A DNA stretch of 64,000 bases from CAWCLK01 sp963796225 (GCA_963796225.1 CAWCLK010000014.1:89494-153493); one strand, 5' to 3'. Shown: positions 18,406 to 27,667, counted from the first letter of the stretch. Program-made: numbers and translations. The notes: generated by a model not told the origin, from the letters alone.

Positions 18406-19302
18406 ATGACGACGCAGACGCTCGTCCGCGACATGTACCCGTCTCGGCTCCGCCCCTCGGCCGAGATGATCGAACGACGCGAGCCCGTGGTCCACGGCAG
18501 CGCCGTGGACGGTCCCCTGGACCAGGAGCAGCTGGACGCCTTCGACCGCGACGGCCTGCTCCAGCTGCCCGGCGTGTTCTCCGCCCAGGAGGTCGAGGCC
18601 ATGGCCGCCGAGCTGCGCCGCATGAGCTCGGACGACCGGGTGCGCGAGCACGAGGCCACGATCATCGAGCCCGAGAGCGCACAGGTGCGGTCCATCTTCG
18701 ACGTGCCGGCCTTCTCGGACCACGTCGGCGAGGTGCTCCGCGACGACCGCGTGGCCGGCGCCGCACGGCAGATCCTGGGCTCGGACGTCTACCTGCACCA
18801 GACCCGGATCAACTACAAGCCCGGGTTCGGTGGTGCCGGCTTCGACTGGCACAGCGACTTCGAGACGTGGCACACCGAGGACGGCATGCCCACGCCGCGG
18901 TGCCTGAGCGCCTCGATCCTGCTCACCGACAACCACTCCCAGAACGGGCCGCTGATGCTGATGCCCGGGTCCCAGCGGACCTTCATCACCTGCGTCGGCG
19001 AGACCCCCGAGGACAACTACCGGTCCTCACTGCGCCGCCAGGTCGTCGGCATCCCGGACCGCACGATGATCGAGCTGATGTACCAGCGCCACGGCATCCA
19101 CACCGCCACCGGCGCGGCCGGCACGGTGCTCCTGTTCGACTCCAACACCATCCACGGGTCCAACGGCAACATCACGCCCGACCCGCGCTCGAACGTCTTC
19201 GCGGTCTACAACTCGGTCCACAACGCCCTCGTCGAGCCCTTCGCCGCCGCGAGCCCGCGCCCCGAGTTCATCGCGTCGCGCGACGCGACCCCGCTGCGCT
19301 GA
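18406..19302 (+). CDS. ectD: ectoine hydroxylase
   Basis: A 298-residue Fe(II)/2-oxoglutarate dioxygenase that converts the compatible solute ectoine to 5-hydroxyectoine. The EctD signature is nearly perfect: FDWHSDFETWHTEDGMP supplies the H-x-D iron ligands. LTDNHSQNGPLMLMPGSQR follows, and the distal histidine is in DSNTIHGSNGNITPD. The normal length of about 300 supports EctD over a generic PhyH enzyme. The ATG at 18406 has AAAGGA upstream. ectA, ectB and ectC are not adjacent, so the gene is an orphan here: ectoine is either made by genes elsewhere or imported. It is convergent with the B12-protein gene at 19337. Confidence 0.92.
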   Translation: MTTQTLVRDMYPSRLRPSAEMIERREPVVHGSAVDGPLDQEQLDAFDRDGLLQLPGVFSAQEVEAMAAELRRMSSDDRVREHEATIIEPESAQVRSIFDVPAFSDHVGEVLRDDRVAGAARQILGSDVYLHQTRINYKPGFGGAGFDWHSDFETWHTEDGMPTPRCLSASILLTDNHSQNGPLMLMPGSQRTFITCVGETPEDNYRSSLRRQVVGIPDRTMIELMYQRHGIHTATGAAGTVLLFDSNTIHGSNGNITPDPRSNVFAVYNSVHNALVEPFAAASPRPEFIASRDATPLR

Positions 19303-19312
19303 CCCCCGGTGC

Positions 19313-19335
19313 GGCGCCCCCTGTCCCCGGGCGCC
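19313..19335. terminator. weak hairpin between convergent genes
   Basis: A 7-bp inverted repeat (GGCGCCC at 19313-19319, complement at 19329-19335) with a 9-nt loop, between ectD and the B12-protein gene. There is no T-run. It is a candidate only. Confidence 0.3.
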
Positions 19336-19336
19336 A

Positions 19337-20380
19337 TCACCAGCCCGGGTATCCGGCCGATCCCGGCCACACGCCCTGGGTGACCCAGTAGCAGCCGGCG
19401 AGGAGCGCGTCCTGCACCGTCGGCAACGTGTCGGGGACGGCGTCCGCGAGTCGGGCGAGCGCCGCGGCCAGCAGCTCGATGGGGACACCGCGCACCACCA
19501 GGACGCCCTGCAGCCACGACAGGACGTCCCGCAGCACGGTCGCGTCGTCCACGTCCAGGCTCACCTCGACGAAGCGGACGATCCACTCGAGGTCCTCCCG
19601 CGTGCGCTGGACCCAGACCGCGGCGTCGGGGGTGCCTGCCGGTGGGGTGAACGACGCCAGGACGGCGTCGACCAGCGACGGGGCGAACCGTCGCAGGGCG
19701 CCCACCTCGTCCGCGTGGTAGGCGTCCGGCGCCCGCGCGGACCAGCCCCCGTCCAGCAGCGCGCGCACACGCGGCTCGAGCTCCTCGAGCGGGGCGCCCC
19801 CGGCGTCCGCGCCGATCGAACGGGCGCGCCGGGGTCCGTCCCCGAAGGCCAGGCCACCGGCCACGACCGGCAGGTCGTGTGCCCGACCGACCTCGACGGT
19901 GCGGCGTGCCCCGGGCAGGTGCACGGGCACCGTGCAGCTCACCCCGAGGGCGTCGGGACGCAGCGCCGCCACGCTGCGATGGAGGTGGTGCGAGGGCATG
20001 GACCCGCCGAGGTAGGTCACGCGCCAGCCTCGGTCCAGCAGGCGTACGGCCGCCATGCGGGCGGGGGTGACGTGCCAGTCACCCTCCGCGCACACCAGGA
20101 CGAGGTGCGGCGCGGCTGCCGGGACCCGCTCGTCGAGCGAGACGTGCAGGTAGGCGACCACGGCGTCCACGACCGCCGTGGCGGCGTGCTCCTGCGCCAC
20201 GGTCCACTCCCCGAACTCCCACCGCCGACCGACCTCCTGCTGCGCCGCGGCGAGCAGCCCGGTGACACACGCATCGATCCCCACGTCGTCCGCGACCTCC
20301 CCGGCCAGGCGGAGCGCAGGGCCGTAGGCCCGCTCCGACACGTGGTGGAGGAAGGCGTCCAGCGGCAGGTCGTCAGACAT
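19337..20380 (-). CDS. stand-alone CarH-like cobalamin-binding sensor protein (paralogue 1)
   Basis: A 347-residue cytoplasmic protein. Residues about 10-80 form the helical B12-cap domain with a perfect W-x9-E-H motif (W54, E64, H65), typical of the adenosylcobalamin photoreceptor CarH. The Rossmann-like B12-binding domain follows, with D101-W-H103 in place of D/E-x-H-x2-G (H103 is the probable lower axial ligand) and LLDRGWRVTYLGGSMP. The C-terminal about 110 residues are helical and unknown (EDLEWIVRFVEVSLDVDD, LSWLQGVLVVRGVP). No MerR DNA-binding domain is present. The residue after W54 is Glu, not the His that caps cobalt in illuminated CarH. It lies 159 bp downstream of a PAS histidine kinase. 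A same-length paralogue is at 27668-28711. Confidence 0.82.
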   Translation of the reverse strand: MSDDLPLDAFLHHVSERAYGPALRLAGEVADDVGIDACVTGLLAAAQQEVGRRWEFGEWTVAQEHAATAVVDAVVAYLHVSLDERVPAAAPHLVLVCAEGDWHVTPARMAAVRLLDRGWRVTYLGGSMPSHHLHRSVAALRPDALGVSCTVPVHLPGARRTVEVGRAHDLPVVAGGLAFGDGPRRARSIGADAGGAPLEELEPRVRALLDGGWSARAPDAYHADEVGALRRFAPSLVDAVLASFTPPAGTPDAAVWVQRTREDLEWIVRFVEVSLDVDDATVLRDVLSWLQGVLVVRGVPIELLAAALARLADAVPDTLPTVQDALLAGCYWVTQGVWPGSAGYPGW

Positions 20381-20539
20381 CGGCGGCCTCGCATCGAGGG
20401 CGAGCCCGCTCGCGCAGGACGGTGTCGAGCATCTGCATGGGGAGGATTCGGGCCGGCGTCGATCTCGCAGGCCGACCACGAGTGTGTCCCCCGCGCGCCC
20501 CCCACGCAACGGACCCGGCGCGCATGGCCCCAGGATCGC

Positions 20540-22801
20540 TCAGCCGTCGACCAGCGCCCGGCCGACGGCCTCCAGCAGCTGCCCCGTCCCGTAGGGCTTG
20601 GCGAGGAACGGCACGGCCAGCCGGTCGGTCACGTCCGTGGCCTCGTGCACCAGGCCGCTGGTGATCACGGCCGGCACGTCGGGACGTACCTGACGGATAC
20701 GACGGACCGTCTCCGCCCCGTCCATGCCGGGCATCATCATGTCGGTCAGGACCAGGGCCACGTCGTCGACGTGCTCGCCGAACCGCGCCACGGCCTCCTC
20801 GCCGTCGGCGGCCGTGACCACCCTGTATCCGTTGGCCTCGAGGGCACGGGCGGTGGAGTGGCGCACACCCGGCTGGTCCTCGACGACCAGGATCATCTCG
20901 CCGCGTCCAGGCCGCGCACGTGCCGCAGGCGGCACCGGCGCGGCCCGGTCGGTGGAGGCCGGCAGGTGGATCACGAACCGGGTGCCGGCGCCCGGGGCGC
21001 TCGTCACCTCCATGAACCCACGGTGGCTCTCCACGATCCCCAGCGAGGTCGACAGCCCGAGGCCCGTCCCGCGACCGGTCTCCTTGGTCGTGAAGAAGGG
21101 CTCGAACACGCGGTCGACCACCTCCGGCGGCATGCCGTGGCCGGTGTCGACCACCTCGAGGCGCACGTAGGTCCCGGGCGCCGCGTCGGGCGGGGCGAGC
21201 ACGGGCAGCTCGGTCAGCTCCTGTCGCGTCGCGCGGACGACCAGCTCGCCGCCCTCGGCCATCGCGTCGCGGGCGTTGACGCAGAGGTTGACGAGCACCT
21301 GGTAGAGCTGGGTGGCGTCACCGACGACGTGGGGGACGCCGTCCTCCACGTCGGCCCGCCACTGGATGGCGGGCGGGAAGGTGTCGCGGACCAGCCGGGC
21401 GGCGTCGACGACGAGAGCGGCGACGTCCACGGGGAGGCGGCGGCCGTCGACCCCCCGGGCGAACCCCAGGACCTGCTGGACCAGCTCGGCGCTGTGGCGG
21501 GTGGTCTCCTCCACCAGGTCGAGCATCTCCTCCCGCTCGGACTCGGGCGGGTCGTCACGCAGCAGCTGGATCGCCATCAGGATGGGGCTGAGGGCGTTGT
21601 TGAGGTCGTGCGCCATGCCGCTGGCGAGCGTGCCGAGGCTCTCCATGCGCTGGGCGCGCAGGGCCTGCTGCTCGGCGAGGCGACGCGCGGTCACGTCGGT
21701 CACGATCTCCAGCACCGAGGACGCCGCGTCGTCGTCCAGGACGAGGGTCCAGCGCGCTTCCACGCGCAGCTCACGACCGTCGCGATCGACCTGGCGCAGC
21801 TCGCCGACCCACTCGCCGTCCTGCCACAGCGCGTCCATGGCACGGTCGTGCCCGGACGGGTCCGCGTACAGCATCTCCCGGACCCGGCAGCCCGTGATGT
21901 CGTCGGCGGACCACCCGTAGAGCGTCTCGGCGCTGTGGTTCCAGTAGGTGACGTGGCCGTCGACGTCGCGCACGACGATCGCGTCACTGGCCTTGTCGAG
22001 CAGCTCGGCCTGCTCGCGCAGGCGCTGCTCACGATGGTGCAGCTCCTCGCGCACCCGGCGGGCCTCGGTGACGTCACGGAAGTAGACGGTGAGGCCATCG
22101 TCGAACGGGTAGATGTTGTGCTCGAACCAGCGGTCGTAGGGCGCGTAGTGGAACTCGTCGATCCGTTCCGCCTGGCCCGTCCGCGCGACGCGCCGCAGGG
22201 CGTGGTCGTACGCCGTCCCGCGCAGCGCCGGGAACTCGTCCCAGACGCGCCGACCGAGCAACGTCCCGCGGGCACGTCGCAGCAGGTCGGCGGCGCGCTG
22301 GTTGACGTAGGTGTAGCGCCACTCGTGGTCGAGGGTCAGCACGGCGTCGGTGATGCTGTTGAGGATGCCGGTGAGCCGTTCTGCCAGCTCACGACGCTCC
22401 ATCTCGCCGTGCATGCGCTGGTCGATGTCCTGGACCCCGCCCAGCGCCCCGACCACGGCGCCGTCGGTGTCGCGGATGGGTTCGCCGATGACGCGGACCC
22501 AGCGGTGCCCGTCCCCCCGCCGTACCTGCACCTCGGTGTCGAACGGCGTGCCGTCGTCGAGGCAGCGGCGGACCACGCGCTGGATCTCGACGGCGGTCCC
22601 CGACGACGACAGGACCGTCACGTCGTCGAGGGTGATCGCCCCACCGGCCGGGATGCCGAGGACCTCGGACACGACGTCGGACCAGGTCAGCTCGTCACGC
22701 TCGCGGTCGTACTGCCACGTCCCGAACCGCGTGGCCTTCCCGGCGATGCGCAGCAGCGCCGCGAGCTTGTCGGGATCCTGCTTCCACGGGTGCCTGATCA
22801 T
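20540..22801 (-). CDS. multi-PAS hybrid histidine kinase with C-terminal receiver
   Basis: A 753-residue soluble kinase. Three PAS domains lie at about 20-130 (FGTWQYDRERDELTWSDVV), 140-250 (ILNSITDAVLTLDHEW) and 265-385 (LLDKASDAIVVRDVDGHVTY). The HisKA dimerisation helix has the phospho-acceptor in LASGMAHDLNNALSPI. The HATPase has the N-box LVNLCVNARDAMAEGG, VVDTGHGMP and GRGTGLGLSTSLGIV. The receiver at about 640-753 carries ILVVEDQPGVRHS and phospho-Asp VLTDMMMPGMDG. It has no membrane helix, so it should sense an internal cue. The start at 22801 gives MIRHPWKQDP. The B12 protein gene follows on the same strand, matching the arrangement at 27.7-31.4 kb. Confidence 0.9.
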   Translation of the reverse strand: MIRHPWKQDPDKLAALLRIAGKATRFGTWQYDRERDELTWSDVVSEVLGIPAGGAITLDDVTVLSSSGTAVEIQRVVRRCLDDGTPFDTEVQVRRGDGHRWVRVIGEPIRDTDGAVVGALGGVQDIDQRMHGEMERRELAERLTGILNSITDAVLTLDHEWRYTYVNQRAADLLRRARGTLLGRRVWDEFPALRGTAYDHALRRVARTGQAERIDEFHYAPYDRWFEHNIYPFDDGLTVYFRDVTEARRVREELHHREQRLREQAELLDKASDAIVVRDVDGHVTYWNHSAETLYGWSADDITGCRVREMLYADPSGHDRAMDALWQDGEWVGELRQVDRDGRELRVEARWTLVLDDDAASSVLEIVTDVTARRLAEQQALRAQRMESLGTLASGMAHDLNNALSPILMAIQLLRDDPPESEREEMLDLVEETTRHSAELVQQVLGFARGVDGRRLPVDVAALVVDAARLVRDTFPPAIQWRADVEDGVPHVVGDATQLYQVLVNLCVNARDAMAEGGELVVRATRQELTELPVLAPPDAAPGTYVRLEVVDTGHGMPPEVVDRVFEPFFTTKETGRGTGLGLSTSLGIVESHRGFMEVTSAPGAGTRFVIHLPASTDRAAPVPPAARARPGRGEMILVVEDQPGVRHSTARALEANGYRVVTAADGEEAVARFGEHVDDVALVLTDMMMPGMDGAETVRRIRQVRPDVPAVITSGLVHEATDVTDRLAVPFLAKPYGTGQLLEAVGRALVDG

Positions 22802-22844
22802 GCGGGCCTCCGTCCCCCATGTCCGCGGGTGGACCGTACGACAC

Positions 22845-24647
22845 TCACCCCGGTCGCGCGGCGGGTACGGCGGCCGGGACCAGGTCGGCCGGCGCACTGG
22901 GCAGGGCGAGCGTGAAGGCCGTCCCCACGCCGCGCGTGCTGGCGACGGTCAGCCGCCCGCCCATCGCTTCGGCCAGGTGTCGGGAAATGTAGAGGCCGAG
23001 CCCGATTCCCCCCGCCTGCATGCGTTGTGGGTCGTCGAGACGCTCGAAGCGCTCGAAGATCGCCTCGAGCTTGTCCGGTGGGATCCCGGGTCCTCGGTCC
23101 TCGACCACGACGGTGACGTCGTCGCCACCCCCAGCCAGCCGGACGGTGACCGGGGCACCGGGGTCGCTGTACTTGCAGGCGTTGGTCAGCAGGTTGGTGA
23201 CGATCTGCCCCGTGCGCATCTGGTCCGCCATCACGACCAGCGGCGCGTCGGCGCCGACGACCTCGATGTCGTGGTCCCGCGTGTGCTCCTGGCCCAACCA
23301 CGTCACCAGGCGTGGCACCAGTGCCGCCAGGTCGAGCTCGGCGAGCTGCACCTCTCGCGCCGGGTCGACGCGCCCCGCGCCGATCTGGCTGACGAGCAGG
23401 AGGTCGTCGACGAGGCGAGCGAGATGGTCCACGCGCTCCACCATCTGGTCGAGGATCTCGCCGCGCTTCTCCACCGGCACCCGGTCGCCGGCGCGACGCA
23501 GCGACTGCGCGTAGGCCCGCAGGGGGGACAGCGGCGTGCGCAGCTCGTGCGAGACCCGGGCGACGAAGTCCTCCTTCAGCGCCGCCGCCTCCCGCTCGCG
23601 CGCGAGGTCGTGGACGACGATGACGGCCCCGGTGCGGCGTCCTGGCTCGTCGCGCAGCGAGGCGATGCTGGAGGCGGACCGGTACGAGCTGGCCCTGGTA
23701 GTCCTCGACCCGGAGCTCGACGGTGCTGGCCTGCCCGTCATCGGCGAGCACTGCGAGTGGGTCGACGGGCGTGCCGTGGTCGTCGGTTCCGCGCGAGCAG
23801 GGCGTCCGCGGACGCGGCCGACCGCCTCGGCAGCGGACGTCCCGAGCATGCTCTCCATGCCGGCGTTCCAGACCAGCACTGCTCCCGCTCGTGTCGAGGA
23901 GGACGATGCCCTCGCGGACGCCGCCGACGATCCGGTCGAGCCGGTCACGTTCCACCCGTACGTCGGCGAGCAGCCCCTCGATCCGATAGCCCGGCCGAGT
24001 AGGAGATGTACAGGGCGACGCCGGTGTCGCCACGACCCAGACGATCGTGGGGTGGCTCGACCAGAGTGCCGCGGCGATCACGCCGAGGCTCGCGTTGCCG
24101 AACGCCGTGGCTGCCAGCTCCAGGGGCCGCTCCGCCGAGCTTGTCGCGCAGCACGTCGGCGTCGATGCGACGGAAGACCCCGACGAGCGCACGGGTGCTG
24201 AGCAGGCGGTAGGCGAGCACGGCCACCCCCATCGCGAGCGCACGACCGAGGCCGATCGGGCCAGTGCCTGGCGCGAACGCGAGCAGTGTAGCGACGACGC
24301 TGGCGCCGACCGCGTGCTTGCCCGACGTTGAACGCGATCTTCATCGGGGCGAGCCGTCGGAGCACGTGCTGGAGCGCGATGGCGCCCGACGACCGCGATG
24401 ACGCGTTGCCGAGGGCCCGAGCAACAGCATGTCGGCGACGACGGCGGTCTCGAGCAGGCTGAGGGTCACGCCGGAATCATCCGAGCGGAGGTTCAGGGAC
24501 AGTGCCTCGGCCGCGGCGGTGATGACCAGCAGCACGACCAGCGAGGGGCGCCGACACCCCCGGGGTCGACGACGAGCAGCACGGACGTGACGGCCAGCGA
24601 CCCCCGCGATCGAACCAGAGCGACGACGTAGGACCGCAGGGACAACC
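22845..24647 (-). pseudogene. membrane PAS histidine kinase, heavily frame-shifted
   Basis: The C-terminal half is intact in one frame: DFVARVSHELRTPLSPLRAY (HisKA), NLLTNACKYSDPGAP (N-box), VEDRGPGIPPDKL, and GGIGLGLYISRHLAEAMGG. Upstream, the PAS part (DRIVGGVREGIVLLDTSGS, VLVWNAGMESMLGTSAAEAV) and a multi-helix membrane domain (LLVITAAAEALSL, DSGVTLSLLETAVVADMLLL, VLRRLAPMKIAFNVGQ, AVLAYRLLSTRALVGVF) are scattered over three frames. At least eight shifts fall between 23640 and 24430. The start is uncertain; translation probably begins near 24647 (TTG, LSLRSYVVALVRSRG). The pieces are well conserved, so base errors are likely. The gene follows the subtilisin gene on the same strand and may be the partner kinase of the response regulator at 26068-26454. 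Confidence 0.7.
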
Positions 24648-24701
24648 TCGGTGGGGTGCCCCTGCGGTCCTCGCGACCGCGTACTCGTGGGGCACGGTCG
24701 G

Positions 24702-26071
24702 TCAGGTCACGACAGTGGTCGACAGCCAGGAGCGGCCGACCCAGTGATCGGAGCGCCCGACCCACGATCCGACGCCGATCCACGACGAGCCGATCCACGA
24801 CGAGCCCGACCCAGTCCGGTCGATCCAGGACGACCCGATCCACGACGAGCCGTCCCAGCACAACTCGATCCACGACGACCCGATCCACGAGCGGCCCGAT
24901 CCAGACTGAGCCGATCCACGACGAGCCGATCCAGGACGAGCCGATCCAGGAGCGACCCTTCCCAGGACGGGTCCAGCGCGAAGCTACGGGCACGGCGGTC
25001 CTGCCGTCGCCCGGGACGGGCCGTGTCGGCATGGCCGGCTCGAGCGGCGGCAGGTCGGTGTTGGCGACCGCCTCGTCCGCGGCGATGGCGGCGGGGACGT
25101 CGATCGTGCCCGCGGGGTTGTCGCTGCTCGGCTCGGCCGAGGCCATCAGTCGGCCCTTGACCTCGTCGGGGGTCAGGGTCGGGTCCGCGCGCAGCACCAG
25201 GGCGGCCGCACCGGCCGTGATCGCCGCCGCCATCGAGGTCCCGGAACCGCGGAAGGCGTGTCCGCCGATGCGGGACCCGGGGTGCTCGCGATCCGCGAGG
25301 CTGCCCGGGACGCGGACGGAGACCACCGACGTGCCGGGCGCGTGGACGTCGGGCTTGGGCCGGCCGAGGCGGTCGACGCCCCGCCCACTCCACTCAGCCT
25401 CGACGTCGTCGCTGCGGTCGGCGGTGCCGTGGTCGTCGGTCGCGCCCGCGGTCAGCAGGTAGGGCGACACGCCGGGCTCGGTGACCTCGTCGGGCTCGTT
25501 GCCGGACGCCACCACGACGACCAGGCCGGAGGCCCACAGGTCCTCGAGGGCCTCCTCGACCGGATCGGCCACCTCGTCGGCGGGGCCGCCCAGAGCCAGC
25601 ACCACGACGCGGATGCCGAGCTCCTCGGCGGTGGCACGGACGACGCCGAGGGCGCTGACCACGGCCTCGATGCTCGTGCGCCCGTCCGCGTCCGCGACCT
25701 TGAAGGACACGACGTGGGCGTCCGGGGCGATCCCGGTGGGCACCCCGTCGCCACCGTCCGCACCGATCAGCCCGGCGAGGAAGGTCCCGTGGCCGTGGCC
25801 GTCGGTCGAGCGACCGGGAGCTCCGACCTCGACCTGACCGGCGACCGCGTCGCCGAGCTCGGGACGGGGGGACACCCCGGTGTCCACCAGGGCGATGCCG
25901 ATTCCCTGGCCGGTGTTGCCCAGGGCCCATGCCGCCGGCGCCCCGATGGACGCCGCGGCGGTCGTGGACGGTGCGGTACGTCGGCTCGACCGGACGGGCA
26001 CCGGCCGGGCTCGCCGAGAGCAGCAGCCCGGCAACGGCGGCCGCCGCCGTGGTTCGCGAGAGTCGTGTCAT
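24702..26071 (-). CDS. secreted subtilisin-like serine protease with WIGSS-repeat tail, two frame shifts
   Basis: A peptidase S8 of about 455 residues. The signal peptide MTRLSRTTAAAAVAGLLLS precedes a short prosegment-like stretch. Catalytic residues are visible: Asp in IALVDTGVSPRPELGDAV, His in STDGHGHGTFLAGLIGADG, the oxyanion Asn in VVVASGNEPDEV, and Ser in FRGSGTSMAAAITAGAAAL. The C-terminus is an unusual Trp-Ile-Gly-Ser-Ser repeat tail ending RSWLSTTVVT. Frame changes near 25965 (after RPVEPTYRTVHD) and 24893 (inside the repeats) are needed. The ATG at 26071 overlaps the stop of the response-regulator gene (ATGA), so the two are translationally coupled. A membrane kinase gene follows. 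The target is unknown. Confidence 0.85.
24777..24957 (-). repeat. degenerate 15-bp repeat array encoding WIGSS tail
   Basis: About a dozen units of a 15-bp motif (GATCCACGACGAGCC type, with GATCCAGGACGAGCC variants) run through this stretch. On the minus strand they encode SSWIGSSWIGS-type repeats at the C-terminus of the subtilisin. One frame change lies inside the array near 24893; slippage or read error in such repeats is easy. Confidence 0.85.
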
Positions 26072-26454
26072 CGAGCCACCTCCAGGAGCTCGGTGGCGGA
26101 CAGGCGGTCGATCTCCTTGACCAGGACATCGAGGTCCAGCGGCTTGGTGACGTAGGACGCCACCCCCGACTGGTAGCCCCGCCACATGTCGGCGTCGGTG
26201 ACACGCGCCGTCAGCATGACGATGGGCACCCCCGCGGTGACCGGGTCCTCGCGCAGGAGTCGCGCGGCGACGATCCCGTCCATCACCGGCATCATGCAGT
26301 CCAGCACGATCAGGTCGGGTGGGTCCATCCGGGCCTGGTCGACGCACTGCGCCCCGTCCGTGGCACGCGAGGTCTCGTGACCCTCGAGCGTCAGGGAGAA
26401 GTCCAGGGCGTCGAGCGTCTGGGGATCGTCGTCGACGATCAGGATGCGGGCCAT
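26068..26454 (-). CDS. single-domain response regulator
   Basis: A 128-residue receiver domain without an output domain (CheY/DivK-like). Seen are the acidic pocket ARILIVDDDPQTLDALDF, phospho-Asp in PDLIVLDCMMPVMDG, Thr in IVMLTARVTDAD and Lys in ASYVTKPLDLDVL. The ATG at 26454 is preferred over that at 26460 because GAGGAG then has normal spacing. The stop codon overlaps the ATG of the subtilisin gene (ATGA). A co-translated receiver, protease and membrane kinase form one minus-strand operon. The gene is divergent from the OmpR-type regulator at 26667. Confidence 0.92.
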   Translation of the reverse strand: MARILIVDDDPQTLDALDFSLTLEGHETSRATDGAQCVDQARMDPPDLIVLDCMMPVMDGIVAARLLREDPVTAGVPIVMLTARVTDADMWRGYQSGVASYVTKPLDLDVLVKEIDRLSATELLEVAR

Positions 26455-26666
26455 CAGCATGCTCCTCGATCGGGGGCCGTCCGGCCGGTTCGTCCACTTC
26501 TGGTGTCGACCCCGACGCCCTGAGTCCTTGACGCGATCTCACGGCCATCCCGCGCCCCGCATGGACGCACTAGTCCCGAGTGGCCGGGCACGTCAACGCG
26601 GCAGGGTCCTACGGTTGCCCTATCGTCCTGCGTGTCGTCAGGGACGCCTGGGAGGCCGACACCGCC

Positions 26667-27363
26667 GTGGAACACGACCGCCCCGCCCGGGTCCTGCTCG
26701 TCGAGGACGAGACCCGTCTTGCCCGCATGGTGCAACGGGGACTGCAGCACGCCGGTTTCGACGTCGAGGTCGTGCACGACGGTCTCGCGGCCCTGGCCGC
26801 CTGTGAGGAGGACGGCCCGGACCTGCTCGTGCTCGACATCGGGATCCCCCGTGCGGACGGGCTGGCGGTCCTGCGCCACCTCCGCGGGGAGGGCGACGAG
26901 CGGCCCGTCCTGCTGTTGACGGGACGCAGCGGGGTCTCCGACCGCGTCACCGGGCTGCGGGCGGGCGCGGACGACTACCTGCCCAAGCCCTTCGCCCTGG
27001 ACGAGCTGACGGCCCGTATCGAGGTCCTGCTGCGCCGACACGGCCGCGGGCGGTCGGCAACGGTCGCCAGCGGCTCGGTCGAGCTGGACCCCGCGGCGAG
27101 GACGGTCACCCGACGGGGCGAACCGGTCGAGCTCACCGAGCGCGAGTTCGACCTGCTGGCGTTCTTCCTCCGCAACCCGCGCCAGGTGCTCTCGCGCGAC
27201 CTGATCCTCGAACGCGTGTGGCACACGCCCGAGGCGGCCGAGTCCAACGTGGTCGCGGTCTACGTCAAGTACCTGCGGGACAAGGTCGACCGACCCTTCG
27301 GCACGTCCTCGCTGACGACGGTCCGCGGGCCGTGGCTACCGGTGGGACCCCGACGAGGGATGA
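26667..27363 (+). CDS. OmpR/PhoB-family response regulator, frame shift near C-terminus
   Basis: A regulator of about 232 residues. The receiver domain has VLLVEDETRLARMVQRGLQH, phospho-Asp in DLLVLDIGIPRADG, LLLTGRSGV and the Lys in GADDYLPKPFALDELTARI. The winged-helix output domain has LTEREFDLLAFFLRNPRQVL, ILERVWHTPEAAESNVVAVY and KYLRDKVDRPFG. A one-base change near 27330 hides the expected ending; in the next frame it reads GYRWDPDEG and stops at 27361-27363. The GTG at 26667 is the likely start. No sensor kinase is directly adjacent on the same strand. It is convergent with the small gene at 27369. Confidence 0.88.
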
Positions 27364-27368
27364 CCGCT

Positions 27369-27596
27369 TCAGTTCGCGGTGGCCAGGGTCGTCAGGACGT
27401 CGCGCCACTCCAGCCCGACCGCCCCGAGGACCAGTCGCAGGGACGACATCCGGACCGGCTCGGCCGCCAGCACCCGCCGGACGGTCGAGTCGTCCAGGCC
27501 AGCAGCGCGAGCGATGTCGATCACGGCGAGCCGGCGCGTGGTGCGCGCCCGCTCCACGGCTTCGGCGACGTTCCCCCAGACCTCTGTGCTGCTCAT
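27369..27596 (-). CDS. small helix-turn-helix protein
   Basis: A 75-residue protein with one predicted helix-turn-helix: LAVIDIARAAGLDDSTVRRV, followed by LAAEPVRMSSLRLVLGAVGL. The spacing resembles the Cro/C1 (XRE) fold with a short C-terminal helix. It is probably a DNA-binding regulator, possibly of its own region. The ATG at 27596 is preceded by an AGGGG-rich stretch. It lies 72 bp downstream of the B12-protein gene on the same strand and could be cotranscribed with the kinase and B12 protein. Confidence 0.65.
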   Translation of the reverse strand: MSSTEVWGNVAEAVERARTTRRLAVIDIARAAGLDDSTVRRVLAAEPVRMSSLRLVLGAVGLEWRDVLTTLATAN

Positions 27597-27667
27597 GTGC
27601 CCTACCCCTGATCCATGCGGATGACGTTCTGTCCCTTCGACGCTACGCACCGTTGATGAGACGTCGA

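Noticed and set aside
14969..18409. A 1146-codon open frame on the plus strand running over the Er-VIT1 gene
   Set aside because: Only its first part is real (the GGDEF-EAL protein); the rest is the shadow of the minus-strand transporter.
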